Below are positions 47,601 to 54,777 of a DNA stretch of 64,000 bases, piece by piece. The position numbers were made by a program, and so were the translations under genes. The DNA lies in contig CANMOZ010000001.1 of NCBI GenBank assembly GCA_947499545.1, positions 310,001 through 374,000 of the forward strand. The letters are read 5' to 3'. Within the stretch, counting starts at the first letter, position 1. Each line of letters starts with the position of its first letter. The notes below the pieces were generated by a model, which was not told where the DNA came from, did no database searches, and saw nothing but the letters and a program-made list of their open reading frames with translations. This stretch comes from an uncultured Saccharospirillaceae bacterium (lineage in GTDB: Bacteria > Pseudomonadota > Gammaproteobacteria > Pseudomonadales > Oceanobacteraceae).

Positions 47601-49377
47601 AAGAGGATTTATGCCTGATGCCTTAGGTGAAATGGTATACGCTGTTACTAATGGAGAAGACTTAAAAGACAAGTACGTTATTTCCCTGCGAGCTGATCCC
47701 TCTTACCGTGTTAAAAAGCTATTTTCCGAGGTCTATGAAATTGATTCAAATAACAATCTAAAAAAGGTGATGAGTACAGAAGGCCTTGATGAATTTAATC
47801 AGAAATATTATGGGAGCCCTGAATTAACCGAACATCATGTCATGATTCTTAATAAAAATAACAGGCTAGCTCAAACACTATCCTATACAAATAAGCTTAT
47901 TACAGAATACGTCATGATAATGAAGAGTGAAGCATCTATAAAAGAACAGATACGAGTATCGACTCATGCAACCCCTCATCTACAACAACAATTGAAAATC
48001 TGTGAGCAAGAGAAGATTCGTCTTGAAAATACGATGAAGAACGATCCTGTCTTTCCTGGTATAGGAAAGACTGTTCATCTTCCTCTTGTTATTATCTCAA
48101 TTGAGTTGATCAATTTGTTTTGTAATGAAATAGGAAATAGAGAAGGAAATATTGAATCAAAAGGGATAACCCGAGCTATTGCGGGTATTGCAGGAGCAGT
48201 TGTTGATACCACTATAGCTTTAGAAATTTTGGCATCTAAGATGGCTGATAATAACATCTTAACCAGGGTTTTAAATATAGGCAAAGACACCCCACCAAGT
48301 TGGTGGAAACGTACTATACCTCTTATAAGCGATAAGTGGGCAAAGAGGCTCGTCAGAAGAATCAGTGTGGGTTCTTTTCTTGGATTCGCTGCGGGTGCCT
48401 TGCTAGCTATAACTAATGCAATGGACGCCTGTTATGAATGGAATCGTCGCAATTACGGTGCAGCTATTGGATTTGGCATGGTGAGTGTGGGTGCATTCAT
48501 TGGAATGGTTTCCTTATTGTTTCAAGTACAAGCCACGTTATCTATTGTTACAAGCATTCCTTATATTGGAAGCTTCTTAGGTTTAGTAATGGCTTCTCAA
48601 GTCGGTCTAATTGTTTTTATTTTAATTGTGGTGGGCACTGCTATAGCCATGTATTTTGATAAATCACAATTGGAAATGTGGTTAGATAATGGGCCTTTTT
48701 CTAGAAACCCAGAGGAAAGTGATTACAAGCATCTAACAGATAATGAATATGAAAGTTTTTATAGATTATTTAGTTTACTCGTTAGGCCTAGCATTGAAAT
48801 AGATGTAATACCAGAATCACGTCGAAAAGCCTTTGATAGTCCGAATGCTGTTATTAGAGTACACAATCCTCTTCGTAGTATGGGAGCGACCATTGATAAT
48901 AAAGACACCCTAGACGTCAAAGTTAACCATGATTCTTGTCGAGCAGCTCGACAGCTTGGAACCCATTACTATTATGGCAACAATTCGATGAATCGATGCA
49001 TGCCCTCTTCTACTAGAGAATTACCCATTTTAAAATCAAAGACCTTTGGGGATTATAACGAGTACTACGTACACATTATGTCTGGCTGCGATGAGCGTAT
49101 GTGCCCATATTCAGATGCTAAGCGTCGTAATCGCATTGATCAATTAAAGGTCTGGGCCCAGGTCTATTATTACACTCTTGAAGCCGATGAGAAGTGGATC
49201 AGGCCTTGTCCTGGGTTAGACCCGCTTGATCCTATTACGCAGTTATCAATTGAAGATATTGAAGATTATACCAACGAAGATTCAGAAAAGTTTTGGGTCC
49301 GAGAAAACAAACATCAGGTTAGAAAAGCGTTAGATGATTATCTAAACAAATTAGAAAAAGAATTGGAGCCAGCGTAA
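44632..49377 (+). CDS. PAAR-domain VasX-like probable type VI secretion effector
   Basis: 1581 residues from ATG 44632 (GGAG 8 bases upstream; the frame opens at 44557). Residues 1-90 are a PAAR domain (MPACARMGDPHACP, GSPNTHFDGQPAACVGH, GSPTTHGG) that would cap a VgrG spike. The segment ARTGFFYIFVNGRLWRELEI near residue 335 is typical of VasX/BTH_I2691-like effectors. A charged coiled coil spans about 580-700. Residues 1178-1203, 1243-1264, 1275-1298 and 1300-1342 are hydrophobic, suggesting a pore-forming or membrane-disrupting module. After it comes MWLDNGPFSRNP, a motif common after the membrane region in this group, and a Cys-containing C-terminal domain of about 230 residues. The stop overlaps the next start (TAATG). 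AT-rich codon use in the second half suggests transfer. No T6SS core gene is nearby. Confidence 0.85.
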   Translation: MPACARMGDPHACPITGHGITPIIMGSPNTHFDGQPAACVGHKTACGATIVVGFPKFTVNGLPVAYMGSPTTHGGLVIAGSPDIFAASMGGNPIDFQKMGAIDEAGELNESKMAELLADPGLESKALMAGATVNLEAQTFHFLDPVMSIFNRRAAEIPALSTTMARLSKQLKNEGHKHLDADQHEQGPPTKEEQDEDQLIVQVVGKEHNDDQRIAIFDECDNRLGKTEERTKEPFHYQTTRTEETGIDNELHIWPWPKEEPERVLKLEVQAENGDPIQLPLMDKAISTYKRTARQCNVICPIVPASLVENVRPSQYSDSHIAESHSDRANNSVLAKARTGFFYIFVNGRLWRELEIKQEEQEGKLTTYHDVRLSTYREGPNPDDPFKEPSGEDKGKREAEGKGLKDIWVPIQWNQRKQKIEVMYAEVQLPAERINRFERDPKLRKRRTQPINLNIVEARVEHEKYKKDIILGDCMPKVRPRSDVVEWTFNFPAAYLLCLHGAHPYQAYKKAKGYIDRHGDPKTYHDHYLGVTKLDPQGGSDNLIGYRYAHNLKIRKHKDEEPHLESGALTVLVQKALFEERASQRKREKVREAQIAKRKPNYRPTAEEKKAKAEKEALYEKETKKLRAEYEPDKEFWTKGHLTISESEEAFYDARTRRIGVIQVEDSIYRARLLKERLIAQKALLEHLANLAESRPHHKSAILMDRYLAPEKIGGHENPFYNDFKSIHAEGRSRLGYTLLKSERALVTKYMHEIQEEITTWMRSHFNQYSLADFFSLSGVDYMGAFKLTLELIQWAALPLHTLNPEDGDIIKKDTPSAQKWLFDLVIKRIEPLYAMLYPETSLDILKSPYVIPEQDENLGDGLFRGKEIAELMEIKKYTGPAETLDGIFLSSLDSLNDLDYTWAKNFNAFLCMLHSNYYAVVQTSVENVSGVKDEINQNRHLLDKALLDEKPMGNDAKRSKAKVIKKLQKSLGDLSGKWIDLMSAEINRQRGFMPDALGEMVYAVTNGEDLKDKYVISLRADPSYRVKKLFSEVYEIDSNNNLKKVMSTEGLDEFNQKYYGSPELTEHHVMILNKNNRLAQTLSYTNKLITEYVMIMKSEASIKEQIRVSTHATPHLQQQLKICEQEKIRLENTMKNDPVFPGIGKTVHLPLVIISIELINLFCNEIGNREGNIESKGITRAIAGIAGAVVDTTIALEILASKMADNNILTRVLNIGKDTPPSWWKRTIPLISDKWAKRLVRRISVGSFLGFAAGALLAITNAMDACYEWNRRNYGAAIGFGMVSVGAFIGMVSLLFQVQATLSIVTSIPYIGSFLGLVMASQVGLIVFILIVVGTAIAMYFDKSQLEMWLDNGPFSRNPEESDYKHLTDNEYESFYRLFSLLVRPSIEIDVIPESRRKAFDSPNAVIRVHNPLRSMGATIDNKDTLDVKVNHDSCRAARQLGTHYYYGNNSMNRCMPSSTRELPILKSKTFGDYNEYYVHIMSGCDERMCPYSDAKRRNRIDQLKVWAQVYYYTLEADEKWIRPCPGLDPLDPITQLSIEDIEDYTNEDSEKFWVRENKHQVRKALDDYLNKLEKELEPA

Positions 49378-50426
49378 TGATTCCGGATCGAAAACATAAC
49401 AAGTACGCCGAAACGGCGTACAACTCTGAGTTATTGCCTTACTTAACTGAAGAAGATGTTCCTGAAACGGGTAAACAGTTTTTGGGTAAATCCTTGCCTT
49501 TTGGGCATACCAAGATTGAAACCATTCCTCATTATATCTATGATACTGAATCACCCTCATCAGTTAATGCGGATGAAGCTCGATCAGATGAGGAGGTTCA
49601 AAAAGAAATGGATCGAAGTAAAATAAAAATCGACATGAAGTGGGATCATCGCTGCATACGTTATGATACTATTAATAACTGGTCGCAATTTATTGTGATG
49701 CTAAATTTATTCACTAAATACTCAATTCCTATAATATTTTTCTTCGCTACTATTGCTGCTCTGATATTAGCTATTTCTACAAACAGTAAACATGTTACGA
49801 TAGAGAGCATGATTGAATCTGTTTTTCAATTGACACTATTTCCAGTAGTACCTTTTGTAATAAGTTGGCTGATTATGAAGTTACCCGCTCATTGGTGGAT
49901 TAAGAGCAGCAAAGGAGCTCAGTGGGAACTTAATCGCGAGACAGGGATGGTCAGTATTTTTGATTACAAATCGAAAGAGTATAAAGAAACCAAGAAGCCT
50001 ACAGTTTTTAGCCGGCCTTTTTACGAATTTGAAGCTATTATTTATCAGGTGCCAAATCGTCATGGTGGCCATCAAGAAACTTTAGCATTACGTCATCGTA
50101 AAACCGGTAACTCGATGGATTTTAGTTGTTTTAGTCTGGAGCTAAGAGAAAAAGAGTGGATACAGTTCTGGCATTACATTCAAAACTATATGGATATCAG
50201 TAAACCGCTTCCCGATACACCTAATTTTGAAATTTGTCGTGATTATGACCCAACCACTTTTGCCTATGATGAAAAAATAAATAGGAATCCCCGCTTCTGG
50301 CGGAATATGAGCGAAGAGTCATACGAAAACCACCGTAAAATGTCATTATATCAAGAAGATATTAATCCAAATGCTTACCCATGCATCATCATGGAACGTG
50401 TAAGGCAATCTAAAGCGATCGCTTAG
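49377..50426 (+). CDS. membrane protein coupled to the PAAR effector, candidate immunity protein
   Basis: 349 residues. The ATG shares one base with the effector stop. Two hydrophobic segments (about residues 115-140 and 152-172) place it in the inner membrane, with a Trp-rich cytosolic part after them (LPAHWWIKSSKGAQWELNR, then PFYEFEAIIYQVPNRHGGH). Proteins of this layout regularly follow VasX-like toxins. Immunity to a membrane-active toxin is the likely role, an accessory or adaptor role the alternative. The N-terminal 100 residues are polar and Asp/Glu-rich. Confidence 0.7.
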   Translation: MIPDRKHNKYAETAYNSELLPYLTEEDVPETGKQFLGKSLPFGHTKIETIPHYIYDTESPSSVNADEARSDEEVQKEMDRSKIKIDMKWDHRCIRYDTINNWSQFIVMLNLFTKYSIPIIFFFATIAALILAISTNSKHVTIESMIESVFQLTLFPVVPFVISWLIMKLPAHWWIKSSKGAQWELNRETGMVSIFDYKSKEYKETKKPTVFSRPFYEFEAIIYQVPNRHGGHQETLALRHRKTGNSMDFSCFSLELREKEWIQFWHYIQNYMDISKPLPDTPNFEICRDYDPTTFAYDEKINRNPRFWRNMSEESYENHRKMSLYQEDINPNAYPCIIMERVRQSKAIA

Positions 50427-50427
50427 C

Positions 50428-50452
50428 AAAAAAGAAGCGCCCATTGGGCGCT
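50428..50452 (-). terminator. duplicated tail-operon terminator (copy B)
   Basis: AGCGCCC/GGGCGCT stem followed on the minus strand by TTCTTTTTT. It begins two bases after the stop of the candidate immunity gene. It is the duplicate of the terminator at 52204-52228. Confidence 0.75.
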
Positions 50453-50919
50453 GAAAGGTATTTTTATTGTGGGATTATCTTTTGAGTGTTTAAAAGAAAG
50501 TAACACTCTTGTTTAATCCTGCCGCCTAGTCGACTGGCTAGGTTTTACTGGCTGATGATGCTTAACTTTCCTTTACTGCCATTAGCTGCTGCTTGTTTAC
50601 CACTGATAGCTCCAGCTTGATTAGGTGGCGGTGAGTCACCATGGTTATGGCTAGCGATAATCCCAAGCCGTTTGCATAAAGTCCCCAATGACCACAAGAG
50701 CATTGGTGCTGCCTGTTCCAATGTGAACAGCAGAGCCTTGGAGCATTAAAGGGCCTGAAGCAATCAAACTCATAGGCCCGCCGGATTGCTGATTAAATTG
50801 ACTGCCCGCTTGCAGGGTTATTTGGCTGGCTGCATTAAAAGTGGCGTTGCTACCGGCTTTTAAGTTGAGGTTGGACTTTGCTTCAGTTGCAATATCTGCC
50901 CCTGCGGTTTGATTGATAT
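50429..50919. repeat. duplication of 52204-52706 (3' end of spike gene plus terminator)
   Basis: The block aligns along its full length with 52204-52706 at high identity, including the terminator, a GAGTGTT/AACACTC hairpin, the CCTAG...CTAGG inverted repeat and the last third of the spike gene. Homology stops sharply at GATTGATAT in both copies. The two copies are in direct orientation and enclose about 1.3 kb with two minus-strand genes. Confidence 0.93.
50547..50919 (-). pseudogene. truncated, frameshifted copy of the tail spike gene 3' end
   Basis: It corresponds to about the last 125 codons of the spike gene at 52321-53475. Several substitutions and a deletion of 11 bases (after GCGATAATCCC on the plus strand) shift the frame. 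The 5' part of the gene is absent. It is therefore a dead fragment from a duplication or recombination event. Confidence 0.9.
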
Positions 50920-50963
50920 AGATGGCAAATCATATCGAATGCTTGCTAAGTACTCGAGGGCGG

Positions 50964-51584
50964 TTATGGTTTTAATAAAATGAGCAGTAGGATTAGTATG
51001 GAAATGTAAAAAAATACTAACAAGACAAGGTTAATGATAACAATAGATTGAATTTCATCAGCGTTTCCGTGCATTTGCTTTTTGATTGCATCCCCTAACT
51101 TCTCATTGCCATTAGAATATACTTTCTTGTATTTTTCGTATTCCTCACCGAATACAATATCTCGAGCATTTTGCAGATGCCCGTCCATGATGTAGTTAAA
51201 GGCATCTAATTCCATTGCAACCAGTTTTTCATTAGCAGAGCTGATTTCTGATGTTGCTATGGCTTGATAACTGGTTGGAGCTATACGCTGTATATCTGAT
51301 AATGTTCGATCTAGCTGATTAACTAATTTTTGATATTCTCGGTATAAACTGTAATCTCCAGAGAGAGACGCAATCTTTGTTGTTTTAGTTAAGGACTCAT
51401 CAAAATAAAGGACTTTGTAGTAGAGAGATGTAAGGGGCAGTTCTTCTGATCGTAAAATAGATGCATTATCGTTAATAATTGAAGTGGTATATAAACTCCA
51501 AAGTAATTGAAAAGTCGCTATGACAGCAAGACCAATGGCAATTTTGGTTTTGGATACTTTATTCATGTGATCAGCATTTTGCAT
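50964..51584 (-). CDS. membrane sensor fragment (helical periplasmic domain, no output domain)
   Basis: About 206 residues from ATG 51584 (ATG 51566 also possible). Two membrane helices (about 12-30 and 183-204) enclose a roughly 150-residue helical periplasmic domain similar in form to four-helix-bundle sensors of chemoreceptors. The frame ends immediately after the second helix (LLLILLKP), where a HAMP and signalling domain would be expected, and 45 bases before the duplicated spike fragment. It looks like a receptor truncated by the rearrangement, although a short stand-alone protein cannot be excluded. Confidence 0.55.
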   Translation of the reverse strand: MQNADHMNKVSKTKIAIGLAVIATFQLLWSLYTTSIINDNASILRSEELPLTSLYYKVLYFDESLTKTTKIASLSGDYSLYREYQKLVNQLDRTLSDIQRIAPTSYQAIATSEISSANEKLVAMELDAFNYIMDGHLQNARDIVFGEEYEKYKKVYSNGNEKLGDAIKKQMHGNADEIQSIVIINLVLLVFFYISILILLLILLKP

Positions 51585-51657
51585 GCAACATCCCAAAGTG
51601 AAGCCGGATGATCAGTGGTTGGAATTAGCCAAAAACAGCCGATTAAGTATCTCAGGT

Positions 51658-51699
51658 TAGCCGGGTCTGCCCAGGAAGCTACAAAAGTGGACCCGGCTA
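51658..51699. other. 10-bp inverted repeat with 22-base loop
   Basis: TAGCCGGGTC and GACCCGGCTA are perfectly complementary around a 22-base centre. It lies between the truncated sensor gene and the gene at 51755. It is followed on the plus strand by TTAAAGGAGG, a strong ribosome-binding-like sequence without a long frame. Function unknown. Confidence 0.5.
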
Positions 51700-51754
51700 T
51701 TAAAGGAGGAGTGTGACTTCCCCCATATTGAAGGCTAGCCTATGAATTGGATTC

Positions 51755-52162
51755 TTATTCTTGATGAACTTTTCTGAGAAAGCCTGCTAGGCTCTCAATG
51801 TCAATCTCGATAGGTTTATACATCGACCAATTATCATTCCTGTCGCATGGCACCCATACATGTTGCCCGTTCGCAAGCGCTAAACCTTTTGCATAAATGA
51901 GGGCATTTTCAAAATCCTCAAACTCAATGCTTAGCAAAGGCTCTTTGAGCTTTGCGGCTATGCAGCCAGGACTGTCTTTTAGTTGATAAACTAGGTAGTC
52001 ACCGATATCGGCTTCTATTGGCGCTTTTCCTCTTCCCGGTAAAATAATGAGTTCATCTAGCATGAGTGGCCTTATATTGTCATTATTATGAAAGTATGAG
52101 AGGTAAGAGAAAGTCACCGGTAGTGAATGGAGTGCTTTAAAGTCAGAGCCGGTCAGGCTCAT
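51755..52162 (-). CDS. uncharacterised protein, 135 residues, in duplicated cassette
   Basis: Soluble, acidic, no signal peptide: MSLTGSDFKALHSLPVTFSY at the start, a middle block GDYLVYQLKDSPGCIAAKL, and a C-terminal helix IDIESLAGFLRKVH. No family is recognised. It lies just downstream of the tail spike gene and its terminator, between the two copies of the duplicated block, the position in which phage or effector loci often carry small accessory or immunity genes. That reading is inference only. Confidence 0.6.
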   Translation of the reverse strand: MSLTGSDFKALHSLPVTFSYLSYFHNNDNIRPLMLDELIILPGRGKAPIEADIGDYLVYQLKDSPGCIAAKLKEPLLSIEFEDFENALIYAKGLALANGQHVWVPCDRNDNWSMYKPIEIDIESLAGFLRKVHQE

Positions 52163-52203
52163 GACCGCTTAGCTACCGGCAACTCTCTAACTTTAGAATA
52201 GAC

Positions 52204-52228
52204 AAAAAGAAGCGCCCATTTGGGCGCT
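52204..52228 (-). terminator. terminator of the contractile tail operon (copy C)
   Basis: On the minus strand AGCGCCCA pairs with TGGGCGCT, followed by TTCTTTTT. It lies about 90 bases after the spike gene stop. Between them are the inverted repeat CCTAG...CTAGG (52301-52318) and a GAGTGTT/AACACTC hairpin (52259-52283). Confidence 0.82.
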
Positions 52229-52320
52229 GAAAGGTATTTTTATTGTGGGATTGTCTTTGGAGTGTTTAAAAGAAAGTAACACTCTTGTTTAATCCTGCCA
52301 CCTAGTCGACTGGCTAGGTT

Positions 52321-53475
52321 TTACTGACTGATGCTGCTTAGCTTTCCTTTACTGCCATTGGCTGCTGCTTGTTTACCACTGATGGCTCCCGCTTGGTTGG
52401 GAGGTGGTGAGTCACCATGGTTATGGCTAGCGATAATCCCTAGCGCATCCGCAACGGTTTGCATAAAGTCCCCAATAACCACAAGAGCATTGGTGCTGCC
52501 AGTTCCAATATGAACGGCTGAGCCCTGTAGCATTAATGGGCCTGAAGCAATCAAACTCATAGGCCCGCCGGACTGCTGATTAAATTGACTGCCCGCTTGC
52601 TGGGTTATTTGACTGGCTGCATTTAAAGTAGCGTTACTGCCAGCTTTTAGGCTGAGGTTGGCTTTTGCTTCCGTTGTAATATCTGCCCCTGCGGTTTGAT
52701 TGATATTGCTGGCAGCATTTAATATTGCATCGATCTCTGTTTTTTGATGAATATTCTTTATAGCTAGCTGCCTGATCTCACCATCGGCTTTATCTTCTAT
52801 GTCCTCCCCAGCAGTTCGGGTGGCTCGATCCGAGGCAAGTTCATTAATAGAACCACCTGCAATGAGGTTGACCACAGTTTCTGATAGAGCGTGGATGGCA
52901 CTGGCTTCTGTTTGTTTGATGCCCTGAATTTCTTCAATTGATTTCTCTGCATTCCTCTTGATTTCGTTTCCTAGGTTCGATATTTTTTGCGCCGCCTCCT
53001 CGAGCATGATTTGTGTGGAATCATGAATGACCTCGTCAGTGGTGCGCGTCCAATTCCCTCGGTTGCCAACGTGCTGTGCTACCCCTGGACGCTGCTGCCA
53101 GACTTGATCTCTCTCCTCGAGCTGAGGCAACCCTTTTCTTTCCCCAAGAACCGCACTGATGTACGGCCGTTCCGGCAATCCATAAAACCAATTGAGCGCA
53201 ACCAGCACTCCTATTTCCGGCAACCCAAAAAAACCACGCTCATGCCCGGCTGCAGGAATGCCTAGGGGCACGGCTTCTAAAATAATATCGAGTGGCTCTA
53301 GGTCTTTATTGAGGATTTGCACGTCAACGGCATAGCGTGGCCTAAAGTTATTCGCTATCCCTCCAGACCTTGGAGCGTCTTGGATTTTGATCACTTCAGC
53401 CATCACTGGAAGGTGATAACCCGCCACCAGTTCCGGAAATTCACGCGCAATTTGTTTTCTTAATGTCTCATTCAT
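52321..53475 (-). CDS. phage tail spike (gpV-like baseplate puncturing protein)
   Basis: 384 residues from ATG 53475, which overlaps the hub gene stop by 4 bases. The frame is open to 53544. The N-terminal about 110 residues form an OB-fold (AVDVQILNKDLEPLDIILEAVPLGIPA). A long repetitive region, rich in Ala, Asn, Thr and Gln (about 200-330), is expected to form a trimeric beta-helix. Near the C-terminus SHNHGDSPPP gives the HxH motif that binds a metal ion at the spike apex in P2 gpV. The last 120 codons exist again as a pseudogene at 50547-50919. Confidence 0.87.
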   Translation of the reverse strand: MNETLRKQIAREFPELVAGYHLPVMAEVIKIQDAPRSGGIANNFRPRYAVDVQILNKDLEPLDIILEAVPLGIPAAGHERGFFGLPEIGVLVALNWFYGLPERPYISAVLGERKGLPQLEERDQVWQQRPGVAQHVGNRGNWTRTTDEVIHDSTQIMLEEAAQKISNLGNEIKRNAEKSIEEIQGIKQTEASAIHALSETVVNLIAGGSINELASDRATRTAGEDIEDKADGEIRQLAIKNIHQKTEIDAILNAASNINQTAGADITTEAKANLSLKAGSNATLNAASQITQQAGSQFNQQSGGPMSLIASGPLMLQGSAVHIGTGSTNALVVIGDFMQTVADALGIIASHNHGDSPPPNQAGAISGKQAAANGSKGKLSSISQ

Positions 53476-54206
53476 CGGATGGCCTTTAAGTGTGTGTGCC
53501 AAGGGTTTTGCGACCAACCCAAGCGCATCACTTCGCCTTGCCATTCAACCCGAGTGACCCAACGACTAATGCTCTGGGTTTGGATTTTGACGCCAGGCCT
53601 GAGCCTTGGAAGCACGGGAATGCTGGCCCCTTCGTGAGTTGGGTTTTTAAGAAGCTCAATGGGTAATGAGATGGTCTTTTGTCCCATCAAAGAGGAATCC
53701 CAACGGCCAACGTATAAACGGCCATCGGGTTGTTGGTGCCAGCAATATTGGTGAGCCCTCCATAGAGTGCCAATCATATCCAGCGCCATATAGCCCCCAC
53801 CGATGTGCTGGAATCTAGGGATTAACTGACTCACCCAGTCGGCTTGCTCAAGCACGAATTCAAGCCCGGTTTTTTCACTGACGACTTCTAGCACCTGCTG
53901 CACATTGCAGTGCCTTAATGAGATCGAAAGTCTTTGATTCAACGCCGCCGAAAATTCCCGTGCAAGCACTGTATAAACATCAGGCGCCTTGCTGGATACA
54001 GACTCAACATAGCCCCAAAACACCCTTCTTGGCGCTAAATCGTCAATTGAAAGGTTGATTTCGAGTAATTGACCTGGGGTTGGTGTTTGAGCGGCCCCTG
54101 TAAAAGTCACCAGTGCACGGCCAGGCGTGGCCCATTCCAACAAGACTTGTTGGCTAATGAGTTTGATCGATTGATCATTAAGCTGGGCGAGCGGAGTCAG
54201 TTTCAT
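53472..54206 (-). CDS. phage baseplate hub protein (gp27/gpD-like)
   Basis: 244 residues. It has the two-barrel pattern of hub proteins: LISQQVLLEWATPGRALVTF, LLEINLSIDDLAPRRVFWGYVESV, and a middle HCNVQQVLEVVSEKTGLEF, where gpD-type proteins have the second domain. It is located directly before the spike gene, as hub genes are. It overlaps the preceding gene by 29 bases. Probable trimer bridging spike and tube. Confidence 0.75.
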   Translation of the reverse strand: MKLTPLAQLNDQSIKLISQQVLLEWATPGRALVTFTGAAQTPTPGQLLEINLSIDDLAPRRVFWGYVESVSSKAPDVYTVLAREFSAALNQRLSISLRHCNVQQVLEVVSEKTGLEFVLEQADWVSQLIPRFQHIGGGYMALDMIGTLWRAHQYCWHQQPDGRLYVGRWDSSLMGQKTISLPIELLKNPTHEGASIPVLPRLRPGVKIQTQSISRWVTRVEWQGEVMRLGWSQNPWHTHLKAIR

Positions 54207-54777
54207 CAGTCGAATCCTGGGCTAAGAGCTGATCCACTTTTTTTAAGAACTGCTCAAACTGGTTGTATTGTTTTTTGATTGCGGTTTCATCGCTGGATTC
54301 ATTCCCTGCTGATTGAGCAATGGAGGTGCCTTGAGTGGTATCAGCTTGTGTCGTCTGTTTTGCTTTGAGTTCTTTTTGCCGAGTTTCCTTAGCTTCCGCG
54401 ACAGAGTTGTATTGCAACAGGGAGAAGTTAACCGACCAGGCTAAGAGCCCTTCGGTTTTTCGATAACTTAAATTCCCATCAAAGATGATTTCCCGAATAT
54501 CAGCCACCTTGGCCTCATCGTGCTGGATGCGATACACCCGGCGACGGCCATCTTCCTCAACGGCTTCGGCTAATTTAATCAAATCCGTCAGATGTTGGCC
54601 TTGCTCAAAAGGTAACTGACAAGCCACAGACAAAATCTTGGCCTTGCTACCTTCGGTCGTCGTTAGGGTGCTGCTGGTATTGCCATCAAGCTTTTTATTT
54701 TTTAAAGGCAGGGTCACTGAGGCAATAATGTTTTTGGCTCTTAGCTCAAATAACTTACCTTGATGTTCAAAGATCAT
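54178..54777 (-). CDS. baseplate-complex protein, HP2/VHML-type phage
   Basis: 199 residues. The first 130 residues are beta-rich (IIASVTLPLKNKKLDG, RRRVYRIQHDEAKVADIREI, GLLAWSVNFSLLQYNSVAEAKE), resembling tail proteins that wrap the tube end. The last 70 residues are polar and Gln/Ser/Asp-rich. Function inferred from place in the operon between fibre-side genes and the hub. Start overlaps the preceding stop by 4 bases. Confidence 0.6.
   Translation of the reverse strand: MIFEHQGKLFELRAKNIIASVTLPLKNKKLDGNTSSTLTTTEGSKAKILSVACQLPFEQGQHLTDLIKLAEAVEEDGRRRVYRIQHDEAKVADIREIIFDGNLSYRKTEGLLAWSVNFSLLQYNSVAEAKETRQKELKAKQTTQADTTQGTSIAQSAGNESSDETAIKKQYNQFEQFLKKVDQLLAQDSTDETDSARPA

Noticed and set aside
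51658-51699. Possible integron attC site
   Set aside because: The hairpin has perfect arms, but the required GTTRRRY and RYYYAAC end boxes are not present and no integron cassette array follows.
44632-53475. PAAR protein as the tip of the phage tail rather than of a T6SS
   Set aside because: The tail spike has its own HxH apex motif, and the PAAR gene is on the other strand outside the tail operon. A T6SS role is more likely, though not proven.
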